Of a DNA stretch of 64,000 nt, positions 25,840 through 34,584 are shown piece after piece; within the stretch, counting starts at the first letter, position 1, and the number at the start of each line of letters is the position of its first letter. The translations under genes and the position numbers were made by a program. The notes below the pieces were generated by a model. The model ran no database searches. It saw only the letters and a list, made by a program, of their open reading frames with translations, and was not told the DNA's origin. This DNA comes from Leptospira andrefontaineae (GTDB lineage Bacteria > Spirochaetota > Leptospiria > Leptospirales > Leptospiraceae): assembly GCF_004770105.1 (NCBI RefSeq), contig NZ_RQEY01000001.1, positions 1 to 64,000 on the forward strand, written 5' to 3'.

Positions 25840-27216
25840 TTAAAATTGGAAATAAATAAAGGACCTTTCGCCGGAAACAGACCCCGCGATCCAAAATCCG
25901 ACAAAAATCGTCACAACCGGAATCGCATAACGAAGCACTCTTTTTAAGCTTTCCCGTTTCGGTTTCACTGAACGATATTCCAACCAATGAACAATTAAGA
26001 AAGAAATGAATATCCAATTGGTGCCCCAAGGTAATCTCAATTTCGCTCCAGAGATATTGAATAAGCCGGAGATAAATCCAAACGCATCCACAACCGAGTC
26101 GGCTCGAAAAAAAATCCAACCAATACTAACTAGATGGAAAACAAATAATGCAGAAACAAATTTGGGGATTCGATTGAAAAAGGAAAAACGACCTATGAGC
26201 AATCTTTCAAGACCCAAAAGTATGCCGTGCCACGCCCCCCAGATTATGAACGTGTAATTTGCTCCATGCCAAAGACCCCCCAAAAGCATAGTTAGAAAAA
26301 GATTGATATTGGTTCTTAGATTACCTGATCGATTTCCACCTAATGGTATGTACAGGTAGTCGCGTAACCAAGTTGACAACGATATATGCCAGCGACGCCA
26401 AAATTCCCGAAAAGATCCTGAAAAATAAGGAGCTAAAAAATTAGGCGGAAGTTTGTAACCGAGAAGTAAAGCACAACCTCTAGCTATATCAGTGTAACCT
26501 GAAAAGTCGCAATAGATCTGAATTGCGAAGCCATAAAAAGATACCCAATGAGCTTCCGCATTATATGTCCCTGGAGTCGAATATACAGTGTCTATCCAAA
26601 CGGAAATCTGATCTGCAATCAGTACTTTCTTAATTAAACCGAATAAAAGCCACCAGCAACCTGTCGTTGAAAACAATAAGTTAGGCCTTTTCGGAACATG
26701 AATCCTGGTTAAAAAATCTTTCGCTCTTAATATTGGACCTGCAATCAACTGGGGAAAGAAAAGAATAAACAATAGAAAGTCCGAGAAGGATACTTTATAT
26801 TCAAAATCTCCCCGATGTACATCAACTTGGAAAGATATCATTTGGAACGTATAGAAGCTAATCGCTAAAGGAAGAATCCATTCAGCACTAGTAGACATAA
26901 CATCCGTTCCAAAGCCGATATCGGACATCACTCGCTTAAAGAACGGATAATATTTGAAAACAAAAAGATTCGCCAAATTCAAAATAAGAATCCAGACGAG
27001 CCTTTTGCGGTCACCTCGACGTTCGAAAAAATAGTAATAGGCGTAGTTCAAAACCACGACCAACACGAAATGAGCGAGAAAAACTACGCTCCAATAGCCG
27101 TAAAAAACAATGGAAGCTAAAATTAGAAATCCTCGTCTCCACTTATGATCCAAGGACCAGTAGATCAAATAGACAAACGAGAAAAAAATCAAAAAAACAA
27201 GGCTGTTAAATAACAT
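25840..27216 (-). CDS. MBOAT-family O-acyltransferase (AlgI-like)
   Basis: 458 residues with about ten membrane segments. MBOAT hallmarks are present: the DFSGYTDIARGCALLLGY segment, FWRRWHISLSTWLRDYLYIPLGG, and the catalytic His in LGGLWHGANYTF. AlgI-type enzymes acylate exported polysaccharides or lipids. The DUF1574 gene lies 22 bp upstream, a common leptospiral pairing in which the second protein probably completes acyl transfer in the periplasm. Confidence 0.88.
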   Translation of the reverse strand: MLFNSLVFLIFFSFVYLIYWSLDHKWRRGFLILASIVFYGYWSVVFLAHFVLVVVLNYAYYYFFERRGDRKRLVWILILNLANLFVFKYYPFFKRVMSDIGFGTDVMSTSAEWILPLAISFYTFQMISFQVDVHRGDFEYKVSFSDFLLFILFFPQLIAGPILRAKDFLTRIHVPKRPNLLFSTTGCWWLLFGLIKKVLIADQISVWIDTVYSTPGTYNAEAHWVSFYGFAIQIYCDFSGYTDIARGCALLLGYKLPPNFLAPYFSGSFREFWRRWHISLSTWLRDYLYIPLGGNRSGNLRTNINLFLTMLLGGLWHGANYTFIIWGAWHGILLGLERLLIGRFSFFNRIPKFVSALFVFHLVSIGWIFFRADSVVDAFGFISGLFNISGAKLRLPWGTNWIFISFLIVHWLEYRSVKPKRESLKRVLRYAIPVVTIFVGFWIAGSVSGERSFIYFQF

Positions 27217-27238
27217 ATTTTCCTAATACAATGGCGAT

Positions 27239-28375
27239 TCAACGTACAGGTAGAAGAAAAGACGAAAGCTCAGTATAGCAACGTCGCGACAAATGACTGG
27301 CATCAGAAAAATAATCGCATTTCATAGGAAGCTCATTTGCATCCACATAGTGAACGTCGCTTCTTTGAAGTGTATCCAAAACTTTAGTTTCAAATTCCGC
27401 CCAATTGGATTCAATCCGCTCATAATTGTTTAAAATTGGATGAACACGAGGCCGCAAGTAAACAGTAGGAATTTTTTTAGCTTTTAGCAACGCGATCGTT
27501 TTTTCCAGATATTCCAACTCTTCCGGATCAACCATATAGGTATTACCTGCTTCCTGTTTTATGACAAATAACAAATCTTCAAATTTCTCTTTATATACAG
27601 CAGGACTTTTCCCAAGAGTTAAAATATTATAATCTTTAAAATTGCCTGATTCTAAGTTTTTCCGATCTTTCTTGCTTACTGATTCGTAACCATTTCCGCC
27701 CGCTAATCCGAAGAACGTTAATTCCCAGTCGCGATCATCACCTTGCAATAGTCTCCAGAAATTTTTGGGAGAAAATTGGTATTTATACGACAAAAACATC
27801 CTGGGATAAAGAATGTTCCAAACCGCCGTCAACCCTAGTTCCTTATAATGTTTTAGCGCAAAGTCCAATGGAATGACATTCTGTTTTAAAAATTCTTTAA
27901 ACTTTCCATTCTTATTAAAGCTCATCATCGAAATTTCGACGACAACAAAATCGGGCTCCCACCCTTTCTCAAGAGTCTGCAAAAGGCGCGCATAAATTAA
28001 GCGCATGCTAGCCCCTGCCATCGCAATACTTATTCCTTCCCAATTTTCCATCTTATGAGCTATTTGCGGGGTTAAAAACGGGTCTTTTCGTGTATAGCCT
28101 GGGTTCGGAAAACCGTTAAAAGCAATACTCCTTGAGGTTCCGAGCGCTAAAAAAACATTTTTGGAATTGATATAATCCAACTCAACAAGGTCATCGTTAT
28201 TGATCAGTGGTAAAAAGTTTTCGGTATAAGGGAGATAAGCCGCCAATTTATCTCTCAAGGGTTTTATAAGAAAAACTTTATCAACGATAAGATAGGCACT
28301 TAATGCAATAACCGGAATTAAGAAGGCGACAAATTTTTGCCTTTCTCGCTTCTTAGCGAGGATATTAAAATTCAC
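27239..28375 (-). CDS. DUF1574 family protein (SGNH-like acyl-transfer partner)
   Basis: 378 residues with one N-terminal membrane anchor (about 14-33). The body has features of DUF1574, a family expanded in Leptospira: FLALGTSRSIAF near residue 75 (an SGNH-type Ser) and YFSDASHLSRRC near the end carrying the Asp-x-x-His pair. Such proteins act beside MBOAT acyltransferases, as AlgX/AlgJ do. The target polymer is unknown. Confidence 0.78.
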   Translation of the reverse strand: MNFNILAKKRERQKFVAFLIPVIALSAYLIVDKVFLIKPLRDKLAAYLPYTENFLPLINNDDLVELDYINSKNVFLALGTSRSIAFNGFPNPGYTRKDPFLTPQIAHKMENWEGISIAMAGASMRLIYARLLQTLEKGWEPDFVVVEISMMSFNKNGKFKEFLKQNVIPLDFALKHYKELGLTAVWNILYPRMFLSYKYQFSPKNFWRLLQGDDRDWELTFFGLAGGNGYESVSKKDRKNLESGNFKDYNILTLGKSPAVYKEKFEDLLFVIKQEAGNTYMVDPEELEYLEKTIALLKAKKIPTVYLRPRVHPILNNYERIESNWAEFETKVLDTLQRSDVHYVDANELPMKCDYFSDASHLSRRCYTELSSFLLPVR

Positions 28376-28513
28376 AATCCATATGTATAGTCCAATCTCC
28401 CTAAAGCAATTCTTTTTTAGATCTGTGCAAGAAGGATCTGATCAACTAATAAAGTCAGCAATAAGCACTAACATTGGAATTATATAACGATACGATTTAT
28501 AGTTATCGTGCTA

Positions 28514-29638
28514 TTATGACGAGCCGAGAGCCCTTGCTACAGTATGCGATAGTTCTGAAACTGCCACTTTACGTGACGGCACACTACCATCCTTTGATAC
28601 CGCAAATATTTCGGGATAATCAGCCGCGTCCAATCGATCTCGGTCAGCCACAGCACCACTGACGACCAAACAATCCGCACCAATTCGGCGACAAAGTCGA
28701 ACCACAGCATCTACTAGCTTACCGGTTAGAGTTCCTGCGTCGGTCCGACCTTCTCCCGTTAAAACCAAATCACCAGGACGAATCATTTGAGCCAGTCCGG
28801 ATTCTTCCAAAAAGAAAAGAGCACCCGAATCTAGCGTTACTCGCTTTCCTCCCATTCCAAGAAATGGAAGCGCTATTCCACCTCCGGCACCAACCCCATC
28901 CAGCCAATTTGTATCAGTATGTCCACCAAACTCTGCCCAAAGAAGGGAGAGCTGTTGAAGCCCATCTTCCAATAGAGCAACTTCGCTTGATGAAGCACCT
29001 TTCTGCGGAGCAAATAATTGGGGTGCACCCGTCGGACCTAATAAGGGATTGGCTACATCCGAAAACATTTTGATGTCAGCCATTATTGGAGTAACTGTAT
29101 CCGGCGGTATAAGCCTTCGAGCATTTGGCAAGTCTCGCAAGGAATATATCGGTCGGTCCTTAGTGTCTAAAAGGCGAAACCCGAATTCATGTAGGATCCC
29201 GAGTCCACCGTCGCAAACTGCCGTACCTCCAAGGAAAATAAACAATTCCTTCGTCTGCTGAGTTTGGATGTGACGAACCCAACGACCGAGGCCTCTACTC
29301 GTACGATCTATCAGAGGAAGCCTGCGATTGTTTCTAAAGTTTAATGATAGAAGTCTAGCCGATTCGAAATAGGCACGACCCTCTTCCATAAGATAACAAA
29401 CCGAGCGGTTTCTCCCACAAGCATCCGGAAGTGTATTTACCTGAAGCTCCAGTTTTGGCCGAAGTGATCTGAGGGTAGTAAGACTTCCTTCACCACCGTC
29501 CGCCAAGGGAAGTTCAAATATTTGAACTGCATTTCCCAAGGCAGAAAGAACTCCCAAGCCCATAGCATGTGCAGCCTGCTTCGCACTTAGAGTTCCTTTA
29601 AATTTGTCGGGTGCAATGAAGATACGGCTGCGATACAT
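28514..29638 (-). CDS. Glycerate kinase (GarK/GlxK family)
   Basis: 374 residues, the usual family length. It opens with IAPDKFKGTLSAKQAA and has ELPLADGGEGSLTTL, GGGIALPFLGMG and DLVLTGEGRTDAGTLTGK. Enzymes of this type phosphorylate D-glycerate to 2-phosphoglycerate, or to 3-phosphoglycerate, feeding glycolysis. It is the last gene of the transporter operon, 61 bp after the DUF4387 gene. It looks richer in GC than its neighbours (36 of 60 bases at 28621-28680), which suggests separate acquisition. Confidence 0.9.
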   Translation of the reverse strand: MYRSRIFIAPDKFKGTLSAKQAAHAMGLGVLSALGNAVQIFELPLADGGEGSLTTLRSLRPKLELQVNTLPDACGRNRSVCYLMEEGRAYFESARLLSLNFRNNRRLPLIDRTSRGLGRWVRHIQTQQTKELFIFLGGTAVCDGGLGILHEFGFRLLDTKDRPIYSLRDLPNARRLIPPDTVTPIMADIKMFSDVANPLLGPTGAPQLFAPQKGASSSEVALLEDGLQQLSLLWAEFGGHTDTNWLDGVGAGGGIALPFLGMGGKRVTLDSGALFFLEESGLAQMIRPGDLVLTGEGRTDAGTLTGKLVDAVVRLCRRIGADCLVVSGAVADRDRLDAADYPEIFAVSKDGSVPSRKVAVSELSHTVARALGSS

Positions 29639-29699
29639 CTGTTCCTGCTGATAAATGAAACTGAATCGATTTTAATTCTCCAGCAGAATAGGCGCATGA

Positions 29700-30008
29700 T
29701 TAATCAATCTGCAACTCCAAAATTCTGACAAACTGCTGCCCAGAGTGCATGTCACTCTCGTATTTATGGCCTTGAGGTTTTTCCTTTGGTATTGATATTT
29801 TAACAGTTAATAAATCATCCGCAAAGAAAAACATCATCGAATCTTTATCTACTTCATAAAGAGCAGCTACTTTTTCCGGTAAGCTGTCCTTAGATTTTTT
29901 AATTCTAGAATAGTCTTCTGTTGAATCACAAAAAATGTCGATGGTCATCCAAAAAGGACCTGCATTTTTGGATCGAACGTATCTGGATAAATTTTTTATA
30001 GCAGTCAT
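29700..30008 (-). CDS. DUF4387 (AtuA-associated) protein
   Basis: 102 residues matching the compact DUF4387 pattern: VRSKNAGPFWMTIDIFC at the start, and a C-terminal DMHSGQQFVRILEL. Members almost always occur beside an AtuA/DUF1446 protein, or fused to one, and probably form a complex with it. Here the start overlaps the AtuA stop by 4 bp. The function of the family is not established. Confidence 0.82.
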   Translation of the reverse strand: MTAIKNLSRYVRSKNAGPFWMTIDIFCDSTEDYSRIKKSKDSLPEKVAALYEVDKDSMMFFFADDLLTVKISIPKEKPQGHKYESDMHSGQQFVRILELQID

Positions 30009-31396
30009 CTTACACTCTCTCTAAATTCAGCACGAACATATTCAATTCTCACCAATTCCAAAGGGTCATCAAGCTCTACGACATGATTCAACTTAAATTC
30101 ATAAATTGCTCCTTTGTCTATCGCTGACGGAGAAAAAGGAAAAGCAAAACTAGGCAATTGTTCATTGAAGTTGTATGGGAAGTGAAGTAGGTAAGGTTGC
30201 ACAAGTTTACTAATTTTGCTAGCCATTTCCTGCGTATCTCCCGTTACCGTAAATAGAACCATGACTTCTCGAGGAGCTTCAGAATCGTCAGGAATTTTTT
30301 CGCCAAGTATTGCATTATAACCGTACAATTTCATGTCGTACGAAAACTTATTCGTATCATACTTGAGCCTCTTAATTTGAGAGTTAATATAATTTTTCAA
30401 ATTAGTAGACCATTCATTCAAATGAGCACATACTTCCGGATCACGTATTCCAACCAATGTGATCGTCTGAAAACCCACTGCTCCCGATCCTTCTAGCTTC
30501 ATCGTATATTTTTCGGCTGGATAAAAACTAGTCCCCTCGACCCGGACAGCAACCTCGTTCAGTTGTTTATATATTGCCGTACTCGTATCAGTAGTTCCGG
30601 AAGGTTCGACCAATTTATAAGGGTTTGCATTTTCATAAAGCATATGTGCGGATACCGTATAAGGTGTACATTTACTTCCCTCAAGAGTTGGTTCAACAGT
30701 GAACCCATCCTTATCTACGGTAATTAGGACACTACCCTTCGCTGGTATAGAAGTGCATTGCGCTCCACATTCGACTGTTTTTGCCGCATGCCAAGTCGGC
30801 CCTGGTGGAAGCCCCCATCTTAATGGAAGGGCGGACATCATGGCTGTATCTGTAGCCCTACCGCAAAGGATGATAGTTGCGCCTTTATCAATAGCCTGAA
30901 TAAAAGGTTCCGCCCCGGCAAGGGCAACAATATGATCGCACTCATCAATTAAGGATTCCGTAAGATCTCCAAGCGGAGCTAAAGGACGGATTTTGTTCTC
31001 ATGTAACTTCTTTTTAATAGTTGCATGAGCCTGTTCGGTATATATACAAGCGATCTTTGCCTTGATACGTTCTTCTTTACAAATTTCTAAAGTAATTTCT
31101 TTCATCTGATCAACGCCCATATCGGAACCGCAAGTTCCACATGACCCGATCAAGACAGGGATCGACAGTTCGTTTCCTCCAACGATCATGATCCTCATGT
31201 CTTCTTTCACCGCCTCTCTGGCGTATTTGGTTTGACCAGTACCAAGATAGGACGGTCCCGAATCGGTCGACCCTGCGTCACACGCTATTGCATCCGGACG
31301 CCTTGATAAACCGATTTTAAATTCCTCCTCAGCGATCCCACCTCCCACAGCTCCAATCGGAACAAGGATTTTGCATGTTGAATCAACTATTGACAT
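30005..31396 (-). CDS. AtuA-family protein (DUF1446)
   Basis: 463 residues, cytoplasmic. Recognisable AtuA features are CDAGSTDSGPSYLG (about 40-53), IGSCGTCGSDMGVDQM, VALAGAEPFIQAI and ILCGRATDTAMMSALPLRWG. The family is named after acyclic terpene use in Pseudomonas, but most members sit in unrelated carboxylic-acid operons and the chemistry is not settled. It lies between the transporter gene (49-bp gap) and DUF4387. A role in converting the imported hydroxy acid is inferred from the operon only. Confidence 0.82.
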   Translation of the reverse strand: MSIVDSTCKILVPIGAVGGGIAEEEFKIGLSRRPDAIACDAGSTDSGPSYLGTGQTKYAREAVKEDMRIMIVGGNELSIPVLIGSCGTCGSDMGVDQMKEITLEICKEERIKAKIACIYTEQAHATIKKKLHENKIRPLAPLGDLTESLIDECDHIVALAGAEPFIQAIDKGATIILCGRATDTAMMSALPLRWGLPPGPTWHAAKTVECGAQCTSIPAKGSVLITVDKDGFTVEPTLEGSKCTPYTVSAHMLYENANPYKLVEPSGTTDTSTAIYKQLNEVAVRVEGTSFYPAEKYTMKLEGSGAVGFQTITLVGIRDPEVCAHLNEWSTNLKNYINSQIKRLKYDTNKFSYDMKLYGYNAILGEKIPDDSEAPREVMVLFTVTGDTQEMASKISKLVQPYLLHFPYNFNEQLPSFAFPFSPSAIDKGAIYEFKLNHVVELDDPLELVRIEYVRAEFRESVR

Positions 31397-31445
31397 TATA
31401 GATCACCTCTCATTGATATATTGATTTGTTTAAAACGAGAACTTG

Positions 31446-32759
31446 CTATTTTAGAAGAAGGCTGAAAAGATATCCTGCGATAGCCAAGATCAACCCCCCG
31501 CCAATTCGTGAAGAGATTTGTGCATAAGGGAAAAGTTCCATACGCTTCGATGCTCCCAACACCTCGAGATCTCCCGAACCTCCACGGTTGGCCATACATA
31601 AGCCGGCCGTAATCGCAGCTTCTATTGGATAAAATTTGAATATTTTAGATGAAAAAAGAATAAATAGGATCACTCCTAATACGATCATAACAATAATAAC
31701 CACATTAGAAGGAGCTAGAGCCTGAATTAATTCATTCACATCAGTCCCAAGGCCTATAACAAAAAGTACCATGGGAAGAATTAGTTTCAGCCCACCTTTC
31801 ATTACATTATTCAACGCAATCTTTAACGGCCCAGGTACGATATCTAGAACGTTAAGAAGAATAAACAGTATGACTGTATACGCGAATAAATGGATTACAC
31901 TAAAAACACCGTAAAGAATTACCGCCACACCTGATACGGCGAAGACTAGATAGAAAGCATTGAGATGGTCCTGAGCTGTAGGTTCTACTTTTTCTATTTC
32001 TTCCGCTATCTTAGCATTCGTGCTTATATCTTCATAAACAAGTTTCCCTTCGCCGGACAATGATTTGAATTTCTGGCCGAGAATGTTTAATAGGGAAGCA
32101 GATATGATTGCAACCGTGTTTGCTATAGTTAAGATAGCGATCGCAAAACCATAATATTCTCCGCGAGGATTTCCCGTTACGTTTTCATAAATCTCGGACA
32201 TGGGGATCGCACCTCCTCCATTTCCTCCGCCCATAATAGGAAGAACATAATGAGTAATAATTTTCGCAAACGGAACGTTAAAGATAAGTCCTCCGATTGT
32301 CCCGAAGGTTACAGCTCCGATAAGCCCGATTAGAATAAGAGGAACGTACCCCACCAGAGATCTGAGTAGCGCACTTCGTTTCACAGAAAGAATACTTCCA
32401 CCAACGAGTAAGATCAGTGCAAAATGTAGGAACTTATTTTCGATCGCCGTGGCCGACAATGCTTTGACGTCACTTGCGCTGACGATACCAAATCTAGCAG
32501 CCAATGCACCGCAGACAAAAGCGAGAACATACCCGCCGCCAAAAAACTTATTCCAGATCGGCAATTTTTCACCAATCGCATATAGCACTAGCCCCATCGA
32601 AATCAAAAAGGGCCATGCAGTAAGAATCCCCCCTCTCTCAAGGGCTCCCGCTCTCCATAGCACTACGGACGATAAAATCATTACAATAAGAATAGGCAGA
32701 GGAATCCCGCCAAGCTTCACACCGACCACTTTACTAAATATCTTTTTCATATGGATCAC
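31446..32759 (-). CDS. 2-hydroxycarboxylate transporter family (CitS/MleP-like) sodium or proton symporter
   Basis: 437 residues, about eleven membrane segments in two halves. Each half has the re-entrant loop motif of the 2HCT family: GGGNGGGAIP (177-186) and NRGGSGDLEVLGA near the end. 2HCT carriers move citrate, malate, lactate and similar acids. Possible starts are GTG 32759 (AAGGTG close by) and ATG 32750. It is the first gene of the four-gene operon, and the 19-bp operator begins 11 bp upstream, over the expected promoter. Confidence 0.9.
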   Translation of the reverse strand: MIHMKKIFSKVVGVKLGGIPLPILIVMILSSVVLWRAGALERGGILTAWPFLISMGLVLYAIGEKLPIWNKFFGGGYVLAFVCGALAARFGIVSASDVKALSATAIENKFLHFALILLVGGSILSVKRSALLRSLVGYVPLILIGLIGAVTFGTIGGLIFNVPFAKIITHYVLPIMGGGNGGGAIPMSEIYENVTGNPRGEYYGFAIAILTIANTVAIISASLLNILGQKFKSLSGEGKLVYEDISTNAKIAEEIEKVEPTAQDHLNAFYLVFAVSGVAVILYGVFSVIHLFAYTVILFILLNVLDIVPGPLKIALNNVMKGGLKLILPMVLFVIGLGTDVNELIQALAPSNVVIIVMIVLGVILFILFSSKIFKFYPIEAAITAGLCMANRGGSGDLEVLGASKRMELFPYAQISSRIGGGLILAIAGYLFSLLLK

Positions 32760-32769
32760 TCTTCACCTT

Positions 32770-32788
32770 ATGTAGTCAGTGTCCACAA
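32770..32788 (-). promoter_or_regulatory. TetR-type operator 1 (transporter operon)
   Basis: ATGTAGTCAGTGTCCACAA. It fits the palindrome ATGTAGWCANTGTCTACAW with one extra change (C at position 15). It lies 11 bp before the transporter gene, so a bound repressor would block initiation. Confidence 0.78.
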
Positions 32789-32936
32789 GACATTTTACGA
32801 ATAGTCTGTCAAATAAAAAAACAAAAGCAACGAATCTATTTCGGAGGGAGACTTATTAGAGAAAAAGAGAACTTAATTAAGAATTATAATGAAGACTATC
32901 GAAGTTATTCAGAGAGAAACAATATTTCGAGTAATA

Positions 32937-33542
32937 CTATAACTTCTTCATGGAATTATAAAATCGAAGGAATATACTCTGCGAATATTTTTTGATTTCA
33001 CCCTTTGTGTAACCAGCGTTATAAATCTTTTTCGAAATAACTAGAGTTGCTAGACCCTGCATCAAGGAAAATAGCTGGAGGCAAACCTCTTTTACGTCGT
33101 CAACCTGCCATTCACCTCGTTCTTTCATCTTCACAACTAAGTCTTCGATAATATAATAAGTTTTCAAACCGGATGTTTTTACAGTTGGGAAATCTTGCGA
33201 GGAAGGAAGGTCCGAAAGAAAGATAATATCATAATAGAGAGCATGTTGATTACTAAACTTCATGTAGTTGTCTAATATGTTCATGAAATTTTCTAAGAGA
33301 GTTTTTTTTTCGTAATCAACATTTTTGGTAAGGTATGCGGCGAGAAGTTCATAACCCCGAATTGCTATTTCAGCGATCAACGCATCCCTGTTTTCATAGT
33401 GCCGATATGGAGCTCCATGAGAAATCTTTAGTCGACGGGCTACCTCTCTGATACTTAACCCCTTAACCCCATGTTCCTCAATGATCTTCAATGATTCACT
33501 GATACAGGCTTCTCGAATATCGACATTATTCCTATTGCGCAT
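32937..33542 (-). CDS. TetR/AcrR-family regulator of the hydroxy-acid module
   Basis: About 201 residues from ATG 33542. The frame stays open to 33629, but the extra residues are hydrophobic and atypical of TetR proteins. The helix-turn-helix is LSIREVARRLKISHGAPYRHYENRDALIAEI, starting near residue 28. The C-terminal ligand domain runs to the end. It lies between the transporter operon and the RraA gene and is the only regulator among five copies of one palindrome, so it probably represses both flanking units and releases DNA when it binds the substrate. No operator is seen close to its own start. Confidence 0.85.
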   Translation of the reverse strand: MRNRNNVDIREACISESLKIIEEHGVKGLSIREVARRLKISHGAPYRHYENRDALIAEIAIRGYELLAAYLTKNVDYEKKTLLENFMNILDNYMKFSNQHALYYDIIFLSDLPSSQDFPTVKTSGLKTYYIIEDLVVKMKERGEWQVDDVKEVCLQLFSLMQGLATLVISKKIYNAGYTKGEIKKYSQSIFLRFYNSMKKL

Positions 33543-33731
33543 TAAGAAACAGAAAATCGGTGCTACTATAAGGATCAACTTCAATTTGCCCATCTTTCCA
33601 GGCAGGACGATATTCGATATTCGGGCCAATCCGAGGCAATTTTCAAGAATGCGACTGCTTCAGGATCCTAAGGACAATTCAAATAGAATTTATAGGGCTA
33701 TATTAACTTCAGAAGGAATGTTATTATTTTC

Positions 33732-33737
33732 TTGACG
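33732..33737 (+). promoter_or_regulatory. -35 hexamer of the RraA gene promoter
   Basis: TTGACG. With normal spacing the -10 falls inside operator 2, at about 33754-33760, so repressor and polymerase would compete. Confidence 0.5.
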
Positions 33738-33749
33738 CATTAAATCTCC

Positions 33750-33768
33750 ATGTAGTCATTGTCTACAT
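33750..33768 (+). promoter_or_regulatory. TetR-type operator 2 (RraA gene)
   Basis: ATGTAGTCATTGTCTACAT, one mismatched pair from perfect symmetry. It ends 11 bp before the RraA start and overlaps the expected -10 region. It is also the only operator in the TetR/RraA divergent spacer. Confidence 0.85.
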
Positions 33769-33779
33769 GGAGATTTAGA

Positions 33780-34532
33780 ATGAGCAGAATTCTATCATCT
33801 GGAGAACTACTTCAATTAAAACGCTGGAACACTCCGACGATTTATAACGGCTGGGCACAAATAACTAAGCAGGATCTAGCGAAGGGATGTTTCAATCTCG
33901 ACGAAGTCACGGATTTTATGCCTGCAATGGGACCCATGGTTGGTTATGCAATTACAGTTGTTATTGAGCCGAGCAACAAGAAACATACAGAAACCAATCC
34001 GAATGCAGTTAGTGAATATAGGGCATATATGGCGAGCGTCCCTGGTCCCAAAATTGTAGTGATACAAGACCTTGATAAACCTTCATGTGTAGGAGCATTC
34101 TGGGGAGAAGTAAATGCGAATATACACCGATCCTTAGGTTGTATCGGAACAATCACCGACGGAGCAGTAAGGGACATTGATGAGATGACTAATGCAGGTT
34201 TTAAGGCTATTGCAAAACGACTTTGTATTGGCAACGCACACGTAACGCCGGTAAAATGGAATTGTGAAGTTGAAGTTTTCGGCTGCAAGATCCAACCAGG
34301 TCAACTTATTCATGCGGATAAACACGGCTTTATAGCAGTCCCTCCCGAGGATGAAGCAAAACTTCTTGAAGCGTCGGTTTTTATGGACGTAAATGAATGT
34401 CTTACAATCATACCGGCCGCAAGATTCACAAGCGGCAAAAATCAGGATGAAATACTGAGCGGAATTAAAGAAGCCGGTAAAACATTCAATTCAGAAGCAA
34501 AAAGAAAGTTCAGCAAAGGCGGCGAATGGTAA
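33780..34532 (+). CDS. RraA / HMG-CHA aldolase family protein
   Basis: About 250 residues. GGAGAT at 33769-33774 sits correctly before ATG 33780; an upstream in-frame ATG at 33759 lies inside the operator and is rejected. The metal and substrate motifs of class II pyruvate aldolases in the RraA fold are present: GEVNANIHRS (109-118), ITDGAVRD (125-132) and the later HADKHGFIAVPP. Such enzymes cleave 4-hydroxy-2-oxo acids to pyruvate plus an oxo acid, and often decarboxylate oxaloacetate. True RraA regulators of RNase E are shorter and lack the lyase residues. Confidence 0.82.
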   Translation: MSRILSSGELLQLKRWNTPTIYNGWAQITKQDLAKGCFNLDEVTDFMPAMGPMVGYAITVVIEPSNKKHTETNPNAVSEYRAYMASVPGPKIVVIQDLDKPSCVGAFWGEVNANIHRSLGCIGTITDGAVRDIDEMTNAGFKAIAKRLCIGNAHVTPVKWNCEVEVFGCKIQPGQLIHADKHGFIAVPPEDEAKLLEASVFMDVNECLTIIPAARFTSGKNQDEILSGIKEAGKTFNSEAKRKFSKGGEW

Positions 34533-34584
34533 CTTTCCGAAGAGCTCTTAGTAAGTATATTATTCAATAATGGCAGGGCCAAAG

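Noticed and set aside
28487..28509. ACGATA/TATCGT repeat after glycerate kinase as a terminator
   Set aside because: A six-pair AT-rich stem with a 12-nt loop and no U-run.
33759..33779. Earlier ATG for the RraA gene
   Set aside because: It lies in operator 2; GGAGAT fits ATG 33780 instead.
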